Of a DNA stretch of 64,000 nt, positions 53,347 through 63,392 are shown one piece after another. Origin of the DNA: Gordonia sp. KTR9 (GTDB lineage Bacteria > Actinomycetota > Actinomycetes > Mycobacteriales > Mycobacteriaceae); NCBI RefSeq assembly GCF_000143885.2, contig NC_018581.1:2914001-2978000 (forward strand), read 5' to 3'. Position numbers and translations under genes: made by a program. Each line of letters begins with the position of its first letter. Within the stretch, counting starts at the first letter, position 1. The notes beneath the pieces are model-generated. The model was not told the DNA's origin. It saw only the letters and a list, made by a program, of their open reading frames with translations, and did not search any database.

Positions 53347-53784
53347 CTAGTCCAGGCAGAACTCGTTGCCCTCGGGGTCCTGCAGGACGATGTGCCCCTC
53401 GCCGAGCGGTGGGGCCGGATCGTGCCGTTCGACCCGGGTCGCGCCGAGTCCGACGAGACGGTCCGCCTCAGCCTCGAGAGCGTTCATCCGCTCGTCCCCG
53501 CGCAGACCGGGTGCGGCACGGACGTCGAGGTGGACCCGGTTCTTGGCCGCCTTGCCCTCGGGGACGCGCTGGAAGAACAGCCGGGGCCCGCGTCCGTCCG
53601 GATCGATCACCCCCGACGCGTCGTTCCGGCGTTCCGGCGGGACACCGAACGCATCGAGCGCGGCATCCCAGCTGTCGAAACCGGGTGGTGGGTCCTGGAG
53701 CCGATAGCCGAGCACCTCGGCCCAGAATTCCGACAGCGATGCCGGATCACCACAATCGAACGTCACCTGAAATTCAGTCGCCAT
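53347..53784 (-). CDS. VOC family (glyoxalase-like) protein
   Basis: 145 residues. Two beta-alpha-beta-beta-beta units: MATEFQVTFDCGDPASLSEF with WAEVLGY first, and NRVHLDVRAAPGLRG with VLQDPEGNEFCLD second. GPRLFFQRVPEGKAAKNRVH is typical of the actinobacterial glyoxalase/bleomycin-resistance-like group. Metal-dependent lyase, dioxygenase or drug-binding roles are possible. Start at ATG 53784. It overlaps nothing and converges with the PhoD-like gene by a 23-bp gap. Confidence 0.82.
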   Translation of the reverse strand: MATEFQVTFDCGDPASLSEFWAEVLGYRLQDPPPGFDSWDAALDAFGVPPERRNDASGVIDPDGRGPRLFFQRVPEGKAAKNRVHLDVRAAPGLRGDERMNALEAEADRLVGLGATRVERHDPAPPLGEGHIVLQDPEGNEFCLD

Positions 53785-53849
53785 GCCTCCACTGTGCGCC
53801 ACCATGAGGACAGCGCGCGTCCTCATTCGACAACGCGGCGCCCGACATC

Positions 53850-54281
53850 TCAGCGAAGACGTTCGCCGTACACCCGGTCCACCGCCATGACCATCAGGAC
53901 ACGACGGTCGGCGACCATCACCCTGCGGTACTCATCCCAGTCCGGGTGCTCGCCGGCAGCTCGGCGGTAGTAGTCCACGAGGGCCTCGACCTCGGGCCCG
54001 TCCGGTTCGGTACCCGGACCTATCAGTGTCACGGTGCCCTCCGCCGTCGCCCAGGTGTAGCGATCGGGGCCGGTGATCTCGAGGGCTGCGCGTGGATCGC
54101 GCCGGAGGTTCGCCGTCTTGGCCCGCCCCTCGGTCATCGAGACATAGATGATCTCGGCGTCGCGGTCGTAGAAGGGCGTCACCGGCGACAGCTGAGGAAG
54201 TCCCGATGCCTTGATCGTGGCCAGGACACCGAGCCCGCCTTCGGCGAGAAGGTCACGAGGGTCTTACGCAGAGTCGGTCAT
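53850..54281 (-). pseudogene. PPOX-class F420/FMN-dependent protein with an in-frame stop at codon 6
   Basis: From ATG 54281 the reading is MTDSA, a TAA stop (54266-54264), then DPRDLLAEGGLGVLATIKAS followed by GLPQLSPVTPFYDRDAEIIY and the rest of a normal PPOX-fold protein ending at 53850 (DRRVLMVMAVDRVYGERLR). The residues after the stop are typical family sequence, so the full protein would be 143 residues. Only a shorter form from GTG 54182 (110 residues, lacking the first beta strand, no Shine-Dalgarno sequence) is uninterrupted. A recent nonsense mutation, stop read-through or sequencing error are the options. Confidence 0.65.
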
Positions 54282-54402
54282 GCCTGCGGCAACCCGGCGA
54301 ACATGCCGGCTATTCCGGAACGCCGAACACCTCCGGGCGGCGCGGCGGTGCGCTGTTGCGACATTCTTCAGATCCTGTGTCTTTGCACGTACGATCGACG
54401 GC

Positions 54403-54963
54403 ATGCATGTGCGCGAGCTCCTGACCACCACGCCGACGACGACCACCGAGGCACTCGACCTGTTCGACTCTTCCGCCGCGGTCGAACCCGACTTCATGAT
54501 CGGCACCTGGCGTGGCGCCGAAGTGCCCACCGGGCACCCCCTGGACGGATTCCTGGCCGCAAGCGGCTGGTGGGGCAAACAGTTCGTCGACGCCGAGACC
54601 GTGCATCCGCTCCTCTTCCCGACCCGCGACGGTTCGGCTCTGTGGGCGATGAACCCGGCGATCGCGTTCGGCGGACTCGGGATCGCCGAGAAGGCACCCG
54701 GGGTCAGATCGCTGTCGTTCGCGACGCCGATCGCGGCGACCCGTCTCCTCAGTGGCACCCGACGAGCGCGTGCCCGTCTGCGCACCACCCGGTACCGCGG
54801 CACGGACTCGGCCACGATGGTCTACGACCAGCTGCCGATCAACGACGTCTTCCGCCGGATCTCCGACGACGCCGTCCTGGGCGCCATGGATCTCAAGGGT
54901 TCGCCGAAGCCGTACTTCTTCGTGCTCCGGCGCGACGACTCTCTGCGCCTCGTCGGCCACTGA
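54403..54963 (+). CDS. GXWXG/DUF4334 domain protein
   Basis: 186 residues. The N-terminal GXWXG motif is visible as MIGTWRGAEVPTGHPLDGFL (residues about 32-51), followed by WWGKQFVDAETVHPLLF, and a DUF4334 C-terminal domain with TTRYRGTDSATMVYDQLPIN and FVLRRD. This pairing is found in small actinobacterial and fungal proteins of unknown function; lipocalin-like ligand binding has been suggested by fold. ATG 54403 is used. It stands alone. Confidence 0.82.
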   Translation: MHVRELLTTTPTTTTEALDLFDSSAAVEPDFMIGTWRGAEVPTGHPLDGFLAASGWWGKQFVDAETVHPLLFPTRDGSALWAMNPAIAFGGLGIAEKAPGVRSLSFATPIAATRLLSGTRRARARLRTTRYRGTDSATMVYDQLPINDVFRRISDDAVLGAMDLKGSPKPYFFVLRRDDSLRLVGH

Positions 54964-55035
54964 CCCTCGCTACCGGTTCCGTATCGGCATGGCCGATCCC
55001 AGGTCAACGGGATTGCACGGGCGTTCAATCGACAG

Positions 55036-55449
55036 GTGGACACCGCACTCACATCCCATCTCCGACACTGTGCCGCGCCGGCCGCCGCGGTTCTGATCGC
55101 GGGGGTGATCACGCTCGTCGCGCCCGGTACCGCGCTGGCCGCCCCGCCCATGCCGACCGGGTACTACCGCGGCGATGTCACGAGTGCCCCCATCGCCGAC
55201 ACGGTGTGGTTCGGCAAGAACTTCACGGGCTCGCGAGTCGTCAACGACACAGCCATCGGATGGGCGTTCCCCGGTGCGGTGTACCCGGGCCGCTCGGTGC
55301 AGGACGGCGCGCCCGTCATCGTCGTGGACTACTCGGGAACCCCCGTCGGATTCGTGCGTGACGAGCTCCGCGCCGACGGCCGCGGCGGCTACTGGGGTCG
55401 TGCGCTCAACGGCACCTCCGAGTTGCTGCGCTTCCACTTGACGCGCTGA
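55036..55449 (+). CDS. Secreted hypothetical protein
   Basis: 137 residues with a Sec signal peptide: RHCAAPAAAVLIAGVITLVA then PGTALAAPP, cleavage near residue 36. The mature part of about 100 residues is beta-rich (PTGYYRGDVTSAPIADTVWF, then RVVNDTAIGWAFPGAVYPGR) and has no cysteine. No domain recognised; small exported proteins of this kind are common in mycolata. GTG start without a clear Shine-Dalgarno sequence. Stand-alone. Confidence 0.65.
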   Translation: MDTALTSHLRHCAAPAAAVLIAGVITLVAPGTALAAPPMPTGYYRGDVTSAPIADTVWFGKNFTGSRVVNDTAIGWAFPGAVYPGRSVQDGAPVIVVDYSGTPVGFVRDELRADGRGGYWGRALNGTSELLRFHLTR

Positions 55450-55488
55450 CCCTCAGGCGCCGACCATCCGCGGTGGTGCGTGGTCCCC

Positions 55489-56382
55489 TCAGAGTTCGGC
55501 CAGCGCCGCGCGGATCTCGTTGGTCGCCGCGACCGCCTCGCGGAGCGCGATCCGGGCCTCGGCCCTGCCATGCTCGGCGGTCGACAGTCGCTGGCGCGCA
55601 AAACGCAGCGACTCCTCGCAGCGCGCCAGCTCAGCCCGTAGTTCCTGAGCCCGGCCGACGATCTCGTCCACTTCCGACGACACACCGTCGACCGTCTTCG
55701 AGGCATCGTCGAGGTCGGATCGCGCAGCCCGCTCCCCCGCCTCCGCGTCGGCCAGCCGGGCCTCGAGCTCACGGCGTTCGCGTTCGCTGTCGGAGTCGTC
55801 CGACGGGGTCGGCTCATCTAGGTCGTCGGCCGTACCTCCCGCATCGTCGACCTCCGGCTCGTCCTCGCCCCGTTCCGGTGACGGCTCCGGCACCACGAAC
55901 ACGCCGGCGGGTCCGAAGCCGCTGTACTCGGCAGACGCGGTGAGATTGCCCCGCAACACCTGCTCGAGTACCTCCTGGTCGGCCACCGCGGCGCGCAGTG
56001 TCTGCGTGACCTCTCGAACGGCACCGTCCGCCAGCCTCACCTGACGGTCAGCCGCTGCCCTCGCGACCGCAGTCACCGACGAGCTGATCAGCTCCTGGCG
56101 GCGCCGGGACAGTGCCCGCATCTTGTCGACCGCCGAGCGGCGCTGCGCCGCAGTCAATTCCGACGCCAACTCGGCGATGAGCGCACTGTCGTCGGGGTAC
56201 GCGCGCACCCACTGGTTGATCGCCCAGGCCGATTGCGTGGGTCGCCGCAGCTTTTCGATCCGACCGGCGAGTTCGCGGTCGCCATCCGCCTTCACCTCAC
56301 GAGCCAGTTCATTCCGGCGGGTCACGAACGCGCCGGGCGCGAGACCGTAGAGCTCGTCGACGATCTCGTCGTAACGGGTCAT
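55489..56382 (-). CDS. Coiled-coil hypothetical protein, conserved in actinobacteria
   Basis: 297 residues from ATG 56382 (MTRYDEIVDELYGLAPGAFV); upstream ATGs at 56469 and 56577 run into the furA promoter. The N-terminal domain (about 1-150) contains RRNELAREVKADGDRELAGR and RPTQSAWAINQWVRAYPDDS; an acidic linker (about 170-215, rich in E, D and P) follows, then a long coiled coil (about 215-290: RRELEARLADAEAGERAARS and onward). No known function. It diverges from furA-katG, an arrangement that may share the promoter region. Confidence 0.7.
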   Translation of the reverse strand: MTRYDEIVDELYGLAPGAFVTRRNELAREVKADGDRELAGRIEKLRRPTQSAWAINQWVRAYPDDSALIAELASELTAAQRRSAVDKMRALSRRRQELISSSVTAVARAAADRQVRLADGAVREVTQTLRAAVADQEVLEQVLRGNLTASAEYSGFGPAGVFVVPEPSPERGEDEPEVDDAGGTADDLDEPTPSDDSDSERERRELEARLADAEAGERAARSDLDDASKTVDGVSSEVDEIVGRAQELRAELARCEESLRFARQRLSTAEHGRAEARIALREAVAATNEIRAALAEL

Positions 56383-56472
56383 CAGCTCACCCGCGAACGA
56401 GTCGGCGTCGCTGTCGGCATGAGCCGATCCTACGACTTCGGGGGTGATCGGCACCTCACTTCCCCACATAAA

Positions 56473-56502
56473 CTTGAATGGTTCCAGAAAAGCGGGCACG
56501 AT
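56473..56502 (+). promoter_or_regulatory. furA promoter with FurA-type box
   Basis: CTTGAATGGTTCCAGAAAAG (56473-56492) resembles the conserved FurA-binding sequence upstream of mycobacterial furA genes (CTTGACT-N-ATTCCAGAAAAG form, from memory). TTGAAT (56474-56479) would be the -35 and CACGAT (56497-56502), 17 bp on, a weak -10, which puts transcription start at or next to ATG 56510. Confidence 0.65.
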
Positions 56503-56509
56503 GGGCGTC

Positions 56510-56935
56510 ATGCTCACCGACGACGACTGCACCCAGCACCTGCGGGCGGCCGGACTGCGGGTCACTCGTCCGCGCATCGCGGTGATGCAGGCCGTCCGGG
56601 CCTACCCCCACGCCGACACCGACGAGGTGCTGCGTTCGACTCGCGCACGACTGCCCGAGGTCTCGCAACAGACGGTGTATGACGTTCTGGGCGTGTTGAC
56701 TTCGGCCGGCCTGATCCGACGTATCCAACCGTCGGGCCACGTGTCTCGATATGAGTCACGGGTCGGGGACAACCACCACCACGTGATATGCCGTACATGC
56801 GGGTCCATCGGTGACGTCGACTGCGCAATCGGCGAAGCCCCGTGCCTGACCCCGTCCGACGAGCGAGGTTTCGTCATCGACGAAGCCGAGGTCATCTACT
56901 GGGGCTACTGCCCCGACTGCATCCCCGACCGATAA
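56510..56935 (+). CDS. furA: Fur-family regulator FurA (peroxide/iron-responsive, controls katG)
   Basis: 141 residues. [20 protein letters not shown] opens the winged helix; [20 protein letters not shown] is the recognition region; [20 protein letters not shown] holds the His/Cys metal site, and CPDC near the end the structural zinc pair. ATG 56510 is preferred over 56501 because the residue count to LRVTRPR equals that of M. tuberculosis FurA, and the promoter predicts a leaderless message. It should repress itself and katG and release on oxidation. Confidence 0.93.
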   Translation: MLTDDDCTQHLRAAGLRVTRPRIAVMQAVRAYPHADTDEVLRSTRARLPEVSQQTVYDVLGVLTSAGLIRRIQPSGHVSRYESRVGDNHHHVICRTCGSIGDVDCAIGEAPCLTPSDERGFVIDEAEVIYWGYCPDCIPDR

Positions 56936-59260
<2,325 letters not shown>

Positions 59261-59297
59261 TCGAGGCGGCGCACCTCGTCACCACGACGGTCAGAAC

Positions 59298-59332
59298 GTG
59301 GCGGCGGCACCCTCGGCGGGTGCCGCCGCCAC
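59298..59332 (+). terminator. katG terminator hairpin
   Basis: GTGGCGGCGGCACCC (59298-59312) and its complement (59318-59332) form a perfect 15-bp stem with a 5-nt loop, 38 bp after katG. No T-run. It also shows that reading the next gene from 59298 is wrong. Confidence 0.75.
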
Positions 59333-59426
59333 GGCGTTCGGCATCACCCGGCACGCACGGGCATCCGCAACTATGCTGGCGCTTTCCCTGAAGTGGCGGG
59401 TGACCGTCTCGACAGAAGTGAGGACG

Positions 59427-60680
59427 ATGACGATGTCCGGCGAACACAGGTCCCTGGGCCACATCCGACTGACCTCCCACAGCGGCGGGATCGACGCGCC
59501 GTCCATCCACTGGGGGGCCGCCACCGCGGCCGAGCGCGGTCCCGTCATCGGGACCACGGGCACGCGTGGGCATCGCAATGTCATCGGCACCCACAGCGGC
59601 TCCTACAGCGTGTACCGCGCCCTGGCCGTCGCCGCCGGCGCCCTGGCGCGCGAGCACCGGGCCGACCTCACCAACACCTCGCCCACCGACCACATCGGAC
59701 CGTATCCGCAGTGGGGTGACCCGCGCGCCATCGTCTCGATGGATCCCTGGGGTGCCACGGTCGCCGAGAGTTTCCCCGACGAGATCGGGCGCGGTTACGA
59801 CATCCGGCCCACCATCGCGGTGACCAAGGCGCACGTCATCCTCCCAGAGATCGCCGAGGCGATCGAGAAAGGTCGTCTCATCCCCGACGGCGAGGTCCTG
59901 CTGCCCAGTGGCGCCGCGCTGGTCACGAAGGCGGCCGTGGAGCCGGTGTGGCATCTGCCCGGCGTCGCCGATCGCTTCGGATGCTCCGAAGCCGAGCTGC
60001 GTCGGGTGTTGTTCGAGGAGACCGGCGGCATGTACCCCGAACTCGTGACCCGCTCGGACCTGGAGGTGTTCCTGCCACCCATCGGCGGCCAGACGGTCTA
60101 CATCTTCGGCGACCCCCGCGACCTCGCCGATTCGTCGGTGGAACTCACCGCACGCGTCCACGACGAGTGCAACGGTTCCGACGTCTTCGGCTCCGACATC
60201 TGCACGTGCCGTCCCTATCTGACGCACGCGATCGAGGAGTGCATCCGCGGGACCCAGCGCGGCGGCGTCGGCCTGGTCGCCTACTCCCGCAAGGAGGGAC
60301 GCGCGCTCGGCGAGGTCACCAAGTTCCTCGTCTACAACGCCCGCAAACGTCAACTCGGCGGCGACACCGCCGATCAATACTTCGCACGCACCGAATGCGT
60401 TGCGGGCGTTCAGGACATGCGGTTCCAGGAGCTCATGCCCGACGTCCTGCACTGGTTCGGCATCACCAGGATCCACCACCTGGTGTCGATGTCGAACATG
60501 AAGTACGACGCCATCACCGGCTCGGGCATCGAGGTCGGCGAACGCGTGAACATCCCCGACGAACTGATCCCCGCCGACGCCCGGGTCGAGATCGACGCGA
60601 AAATGGCTGCCGGCTACTTCACCCCCGGACCTGTCCCGGACGCCGAACAGTTGCGACAGGTCAAGGGTCGGGCGCTCTGA
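59427..60680 (+). CDS. GTP cyclohydrolase II-like protein, URC1-type (uracil catabolism)
   Basis: 417 residues. The C-terminal half has the GCH II core: DECNGSDVFGSDICTCRPYL supplies three zinc cysteines, RKEGRALGEVTKFLVYNAR replaces the QEGRGIGL block, and CVAGVQDMRFQELM differs from riboflavin enzymes. The roughly 200-residue N-terminal region (GHIRLTSHSGGIDAPSIHWG, then SYSVYRALAVAAGALAREHR) is peculiar to URC1/RibA-like proteins. URC1 of Lachancea kluyveri acts in uracil breakdown. The next two genes are URC4 (DUF1688) and uracil phosphoribosyltransferase. ATG 59427 or 59433 is the start (GAGG upstream). Confidence 0.85.
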   Translation: MTMSGEHRSLGHIRLTSHSGGIDAPSIHWGAATAAERGPVIGTTGTRGHRNVIGTHSGSYSVYRALAVAAGALAREHRADLTNTSPTDHIGPYPQWGDPRAIVSMDPWGATVAESFPDEIGRGYDIRPTIAVTKAHVILPEIAEAIEKGRLIPDGEVLLPSGAALVTKAAVEPVWHLPGVADRFGCSEAELRRVLFEETGGMYPELVTRSDLEVFLPPIGGQTVYIFGDPRDLADSSVELTARVHDECNGSDVFGSDICTCRPYLTHAIEECIRGTQRGGVGLVAYSRKEGRALGEVTKFLVYNARKRQLGGDTADQYFARTECVAGVQDMRFQELMPDVLHWFGITRIHHLVSMSNMKYDAITGSGIEVGERVNIPDELIPADARVEIDAKMAAGYFTPGPVPDAEQLRQVKGRAL

Positions 60681-61924
60681 TGGCCGGTGCGCCGGACGTG
60701 GAGTTGTCGGCTTCCCAGGCCGGTCGGATGCTTCGGTCCACCGCCACCATCCGGAGCCGATCGCGGCAGCTCCTGGAACGAGCACGGTCCGGCGAGTCAT
60801 CGTGGTTCGTGGTTCGCGACGAGGCACTGGACGCGACGGCCGACCTCGTCGCGGAGACGACGCTGTCACGATATCCCGACGGGGACATTCCTTTTCACAG
60901 CCGGTGGCGACACTTCGAGGCCGGCGGCGTCGACCGCCTCGGCGCGATCGATGCCGCCTTGCCCGCGGCCGGCTCGGCCGAGCGGACCCGCGCCCTCGTC
61001 GACGTCGTGCTCGTCAGTGTCCTGCTCGACGCCGGGGCCGGTCCCGAGTGGTCCTACCGCGAGCAGTCGAGCGATCTCGTCCTCACGCGTTCGGAGGGAC
61101 TCGGCGTCGCGAGCTGGGTGGCCTTCTGTGACGGGCTGTTCTCGAGTGACCCGACCGATCCCCTGCGAGTCGACGCCGGCGGTCTGAGCCGGATCAGTGC
61201 CGACACTCTCGGCGCCGCCTTCCAGACAGGTCCCGACAATCCGCTCACCGGCCTCCCCGGACGAGTCGATCTGCTGCGCCGACTGGGTGAGACCCTGTCC
61301 CGCCGGCCCGAGATCTTCGGTCCGGACGCGCGGCCCGGCGGCCTGTTCGACCACCTCACCCGCGGTGGGCGCTCGGAGGTGTCCGCGGTGGACATCCTGA
61401 GTGCCATCCTCGAATACCTGGGCCCGATCTGGCCGTCGGACAACGCGATCGACACCAATCCACTGGGTGACTGCTGGCATCACGACGCCGTCGTCGGTCC
61501 GGGTCTGACAGCAGGCTGGGTGCCGTTCCACAAACTGTCGCAGTGGCTGACCTACTCACTGCTGGAGCCGTTCCGGTGGGCCGGTGTCCGGGTGACCGGA
61601 CTCGACGAGCTCACCGGTCTCCCCGAGTATCGCAACGGCGGACTTCTGATCGACTCCGGGGTACTCGAGCTCCGCGACGAGGGCTGGGCGGATCGCGAGT
61701 GGGAGGTCGGCGACGAACTCGTCGTCGAATGGCGTGCGCTCACCGTCGCCCTGATCGACGAGATCGCCGACCTCGTGCGCAAGCGGCTCGGCGCGGATAC
61801 GACCACCATGCCGCTGGCCTGCGTGCTCGAGGGCGGGACATGGGCGGCCGGTCGAGTTCTGGCGAACCGGATTCGAGATGGTCTGCCGCCCTTGTCGATA
61901 CGCAGCACCGGCACCGTGTTCTGA
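60680..61924 (+). CDS. DUF1688 family protein, URC4-type (uracil catabolism)
   Basis: 414 residues. DUF1688 blocks: [60 protein letters not shown], and [23 protein letters not shown]4 is required for uracil degradation by the URC pathway in yeast; its reaction has not been fully established. The ATG overlaps the stop of the URC1-like gene by one base (TGATG), implying coupled translation and a joint function. It is followed 64 bp later by the uracil phosphoribosyltransferase gene. Confidence 0.9.
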   Translation: MAGAPDVELSASQAGRMLRSTATIRSRSRQLLERARSGESSWFVVRDEALDATADLVAETTLSRYPDGDIPFHSRWRHFEAGGVDRLGAIDAALPAAGSAERTRALVDVVLVSVLLDAGAGPEWSYREQSSDLVLTRSEGLGVASWVAFCDGLFSSDPTDPLRVDAGGLSRISADTLGAAFQTGPDNPLTGLPGRVDLLRRLGETLSRRPEIFGPDARPGGLFDHLTRGGRSEVSAVDILSAILEYLGPIWPSDNAIDTNPLGDCWHHDAVVGPGLTAGWVPFHKLSQWLTYSLLEPFRWAGVRVTGLDELTGLPEYRNGGLLIDSGVLELRDEGWADREWEVGDELVVEWRALTVALIDEIADLVRKRLGADTTTMPLACVLEGGTWAAGRVLANRIRDGLPPLSIRSTGTVF

Positions 61925-61988
61925 GCACCGGCGTCCAGACCACGACCCGATCCACACATCGCTTCACACACTCGACCGAGAGGTATTC

Positions 61989-62618
61989 ATGGGCAGCGTC
62001 GCCGTCATCGACCATCCGCTGGTGCAACACAAGCTGACGCTGATGCGTCGCAAGGAAACGTCGACCAACGACTTCCGCCGCCTCCTCGACGAGATCTCGA
62101 TCCTGATGGCGTACGACGTCCTGCGCGACATCCCGATGCACGAGATCACCATCGACACGCCACTTGAGACCACCACCGCGCGAGTCATCGACGGCAAGAA
62201 GCTGGTGTTCGCCGCCGTCCTGCGTGCCGGTGCGGGCATCGCCGACGGCATGCTGACGGTGGTCCCGGGCGCGCGCGTCGGCCACATCGGTCTCTACCGT
62301 GACCCGAAGACCATGGTCGTCGTCGAGTACTACTTCAAGATGCCGTCGGAGCTGTCCGAACGTGACGTCGTGATCGTCGATCCACTGCTGGCGACCGGCC
62401 ATTCGGCCGTCGCCGCCATCGACCGCATCAAGGAATACGGTCCGAAATCCATCAAGTTCGTCTGCCTGCTCGCCTGCCCGGAGGGCATCGAGGTACTGCA
62501 CCGCTCGCACCCCGACGTGCCGATCTACACCGCAGCGGTCGATCGGGAACTCGACGACAACGGCTTCATCCGCCCCGGGCTCGGCGATGCGGGCGACCGC
62601 ATCTTCGGAACCGCGTGA
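61989..62618 (+). CDS. upp: Uracil phosphoribosyltransferase
   Basis: 209 residues. It makes UMP from uracil and [24 protein letters not shown] at the start, [20 protein letters not shown], the PRPP loop [16 protein letters not shown] and the uracil-site end [13 protein letters not shown] are all in place. The PRPP loop reads TGHS where most UPRTs have TGGS. In the URC pathway UPRT is the entry enzyme, since UMP is the pathway intermediate, which fits its place as third gene after URC1 and URC4. GAGAGG lies before ATG 61989. Confidence 0.95.
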   Translation: MGSVAVIDHPLVQHKLTLMRRKETSTNDFRRLLDEISILMAYDVLRDIPMHEITIDTPLETTTARVIDGKKLVFAAVLRAGAGIADGMLTVVPGARVGHIGLYRDPKTMVVVEYYFKMPSELSERDVVIVDPLLATGHSAVAAIDRIKEYGPKSIKFVCLLACPEGIEVLHRSHPDVPIYTAAVDRELDDNGFIRPGLGDAGDRIFGTA

Positions 62619-62645
62619 GGCCGACGATCCGCGGGTGATGCCCGT

Positions 62646-63356
62646 CTAGGACACCTGCCAGGCCACTGCGGCACCGATCGCCCCGGTCGCGTTCAGGGCC
62701 CAGTGGAGAGCGATGGGCGCGAGCAGGCTCGTGGTGCGCTGCCGGAGCCAGCCCAGCACGAAACCCGCGACCGCGGTCGCGAGCACGGCTCCGGCGATGC
62801 CGACGATCTGCGCCATCGTCCCGGCGCCCAAGATGCCGCTCAGTCCTTCGTTGCCCGCGGTGAGCCCCGTCGAGGACAGGATGTGCCAGAGGCCGAAGGC
62901 GATCGCGCCGACGACCAGCGTCGTCAACGGGGCGAACAGCCGGCCCAGAACCCCTTGCAGCACACCGCGGAACAAGACCTCCTCGGGGAGAACCGTCTGC
63001 AGCGGAATGATCACGAATGCCGCGAGAAGGGCCTCGGAGGTGTCGTCGTACCGGTCGGACAGGAAGAACTCACGCGTGGCCGGGATCGCGACCGCCGTGG
63101 ACACCACGGCGGCGACCACGAGGACCGCTGCCACGGTAACCGGGATCCCGGCACGCAGCTCCGCGCGGCTCAGGCCGAGGTCCCGCCAGCCGAGGCCGGC
63201 GAGACGAGCGATGACCACGGCCACGACGGCGGCCACGGGGACGATCGCCACCGACACCGCACCTTCGGTGAGATGCGCGCCCACGTTCACCGCGACGAGA
63301 AGCGCGACCACCACGATCAACAGCGCGACGTCGGTGCGCCGGGAGGGGGTGATCAC
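62646..63356 (-). CDS. CPBP family intramembrane metalloprotease (CAAX protease-like)
   Basis: 236 residues from GTG 63356. About seven transmembrane helices. The motifs of the family are present: PEEVLFRGVLQGVLGRLFAP (EExxxR) and FGLWHI with its His, plus a final helix with LLAPIALHWALNATGAI (HxxxN). Some members process bacteriocins or prenylated peptides, others are sigma/anti-sigma regulators or of no known activity. The longer reading from 63467 would overlap the divergent transporter gene. It is convergent with upp (27 bp gap). Confidence 0.83.
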   Translation of the reverse strand: MITPSRRTDVALLIVVVALLVAVNVGAHLTEGAVSVAIVPVAAVVAVVIARLAGLGWRDLGLSRAELRAGIPVTVAAVLVVAAVVSTAVAIPATREFFLSDRYDDTSEALLAAFVIIPLQTVLPEEVLFRGVLQGVLGRLFAPLTTLVVGAIAFGLWHILSSTGLTAGNEGLSGILGAGTMAQIVGIAGAVLATAVAGFVLGWLRQRTTSLLAPIALHWALNATGAIGAAVAWQVS

Positions 63357-63392
63357 CCGTCGAGTCTGCCCCACCGCGTCCCTGCGGTGCCG

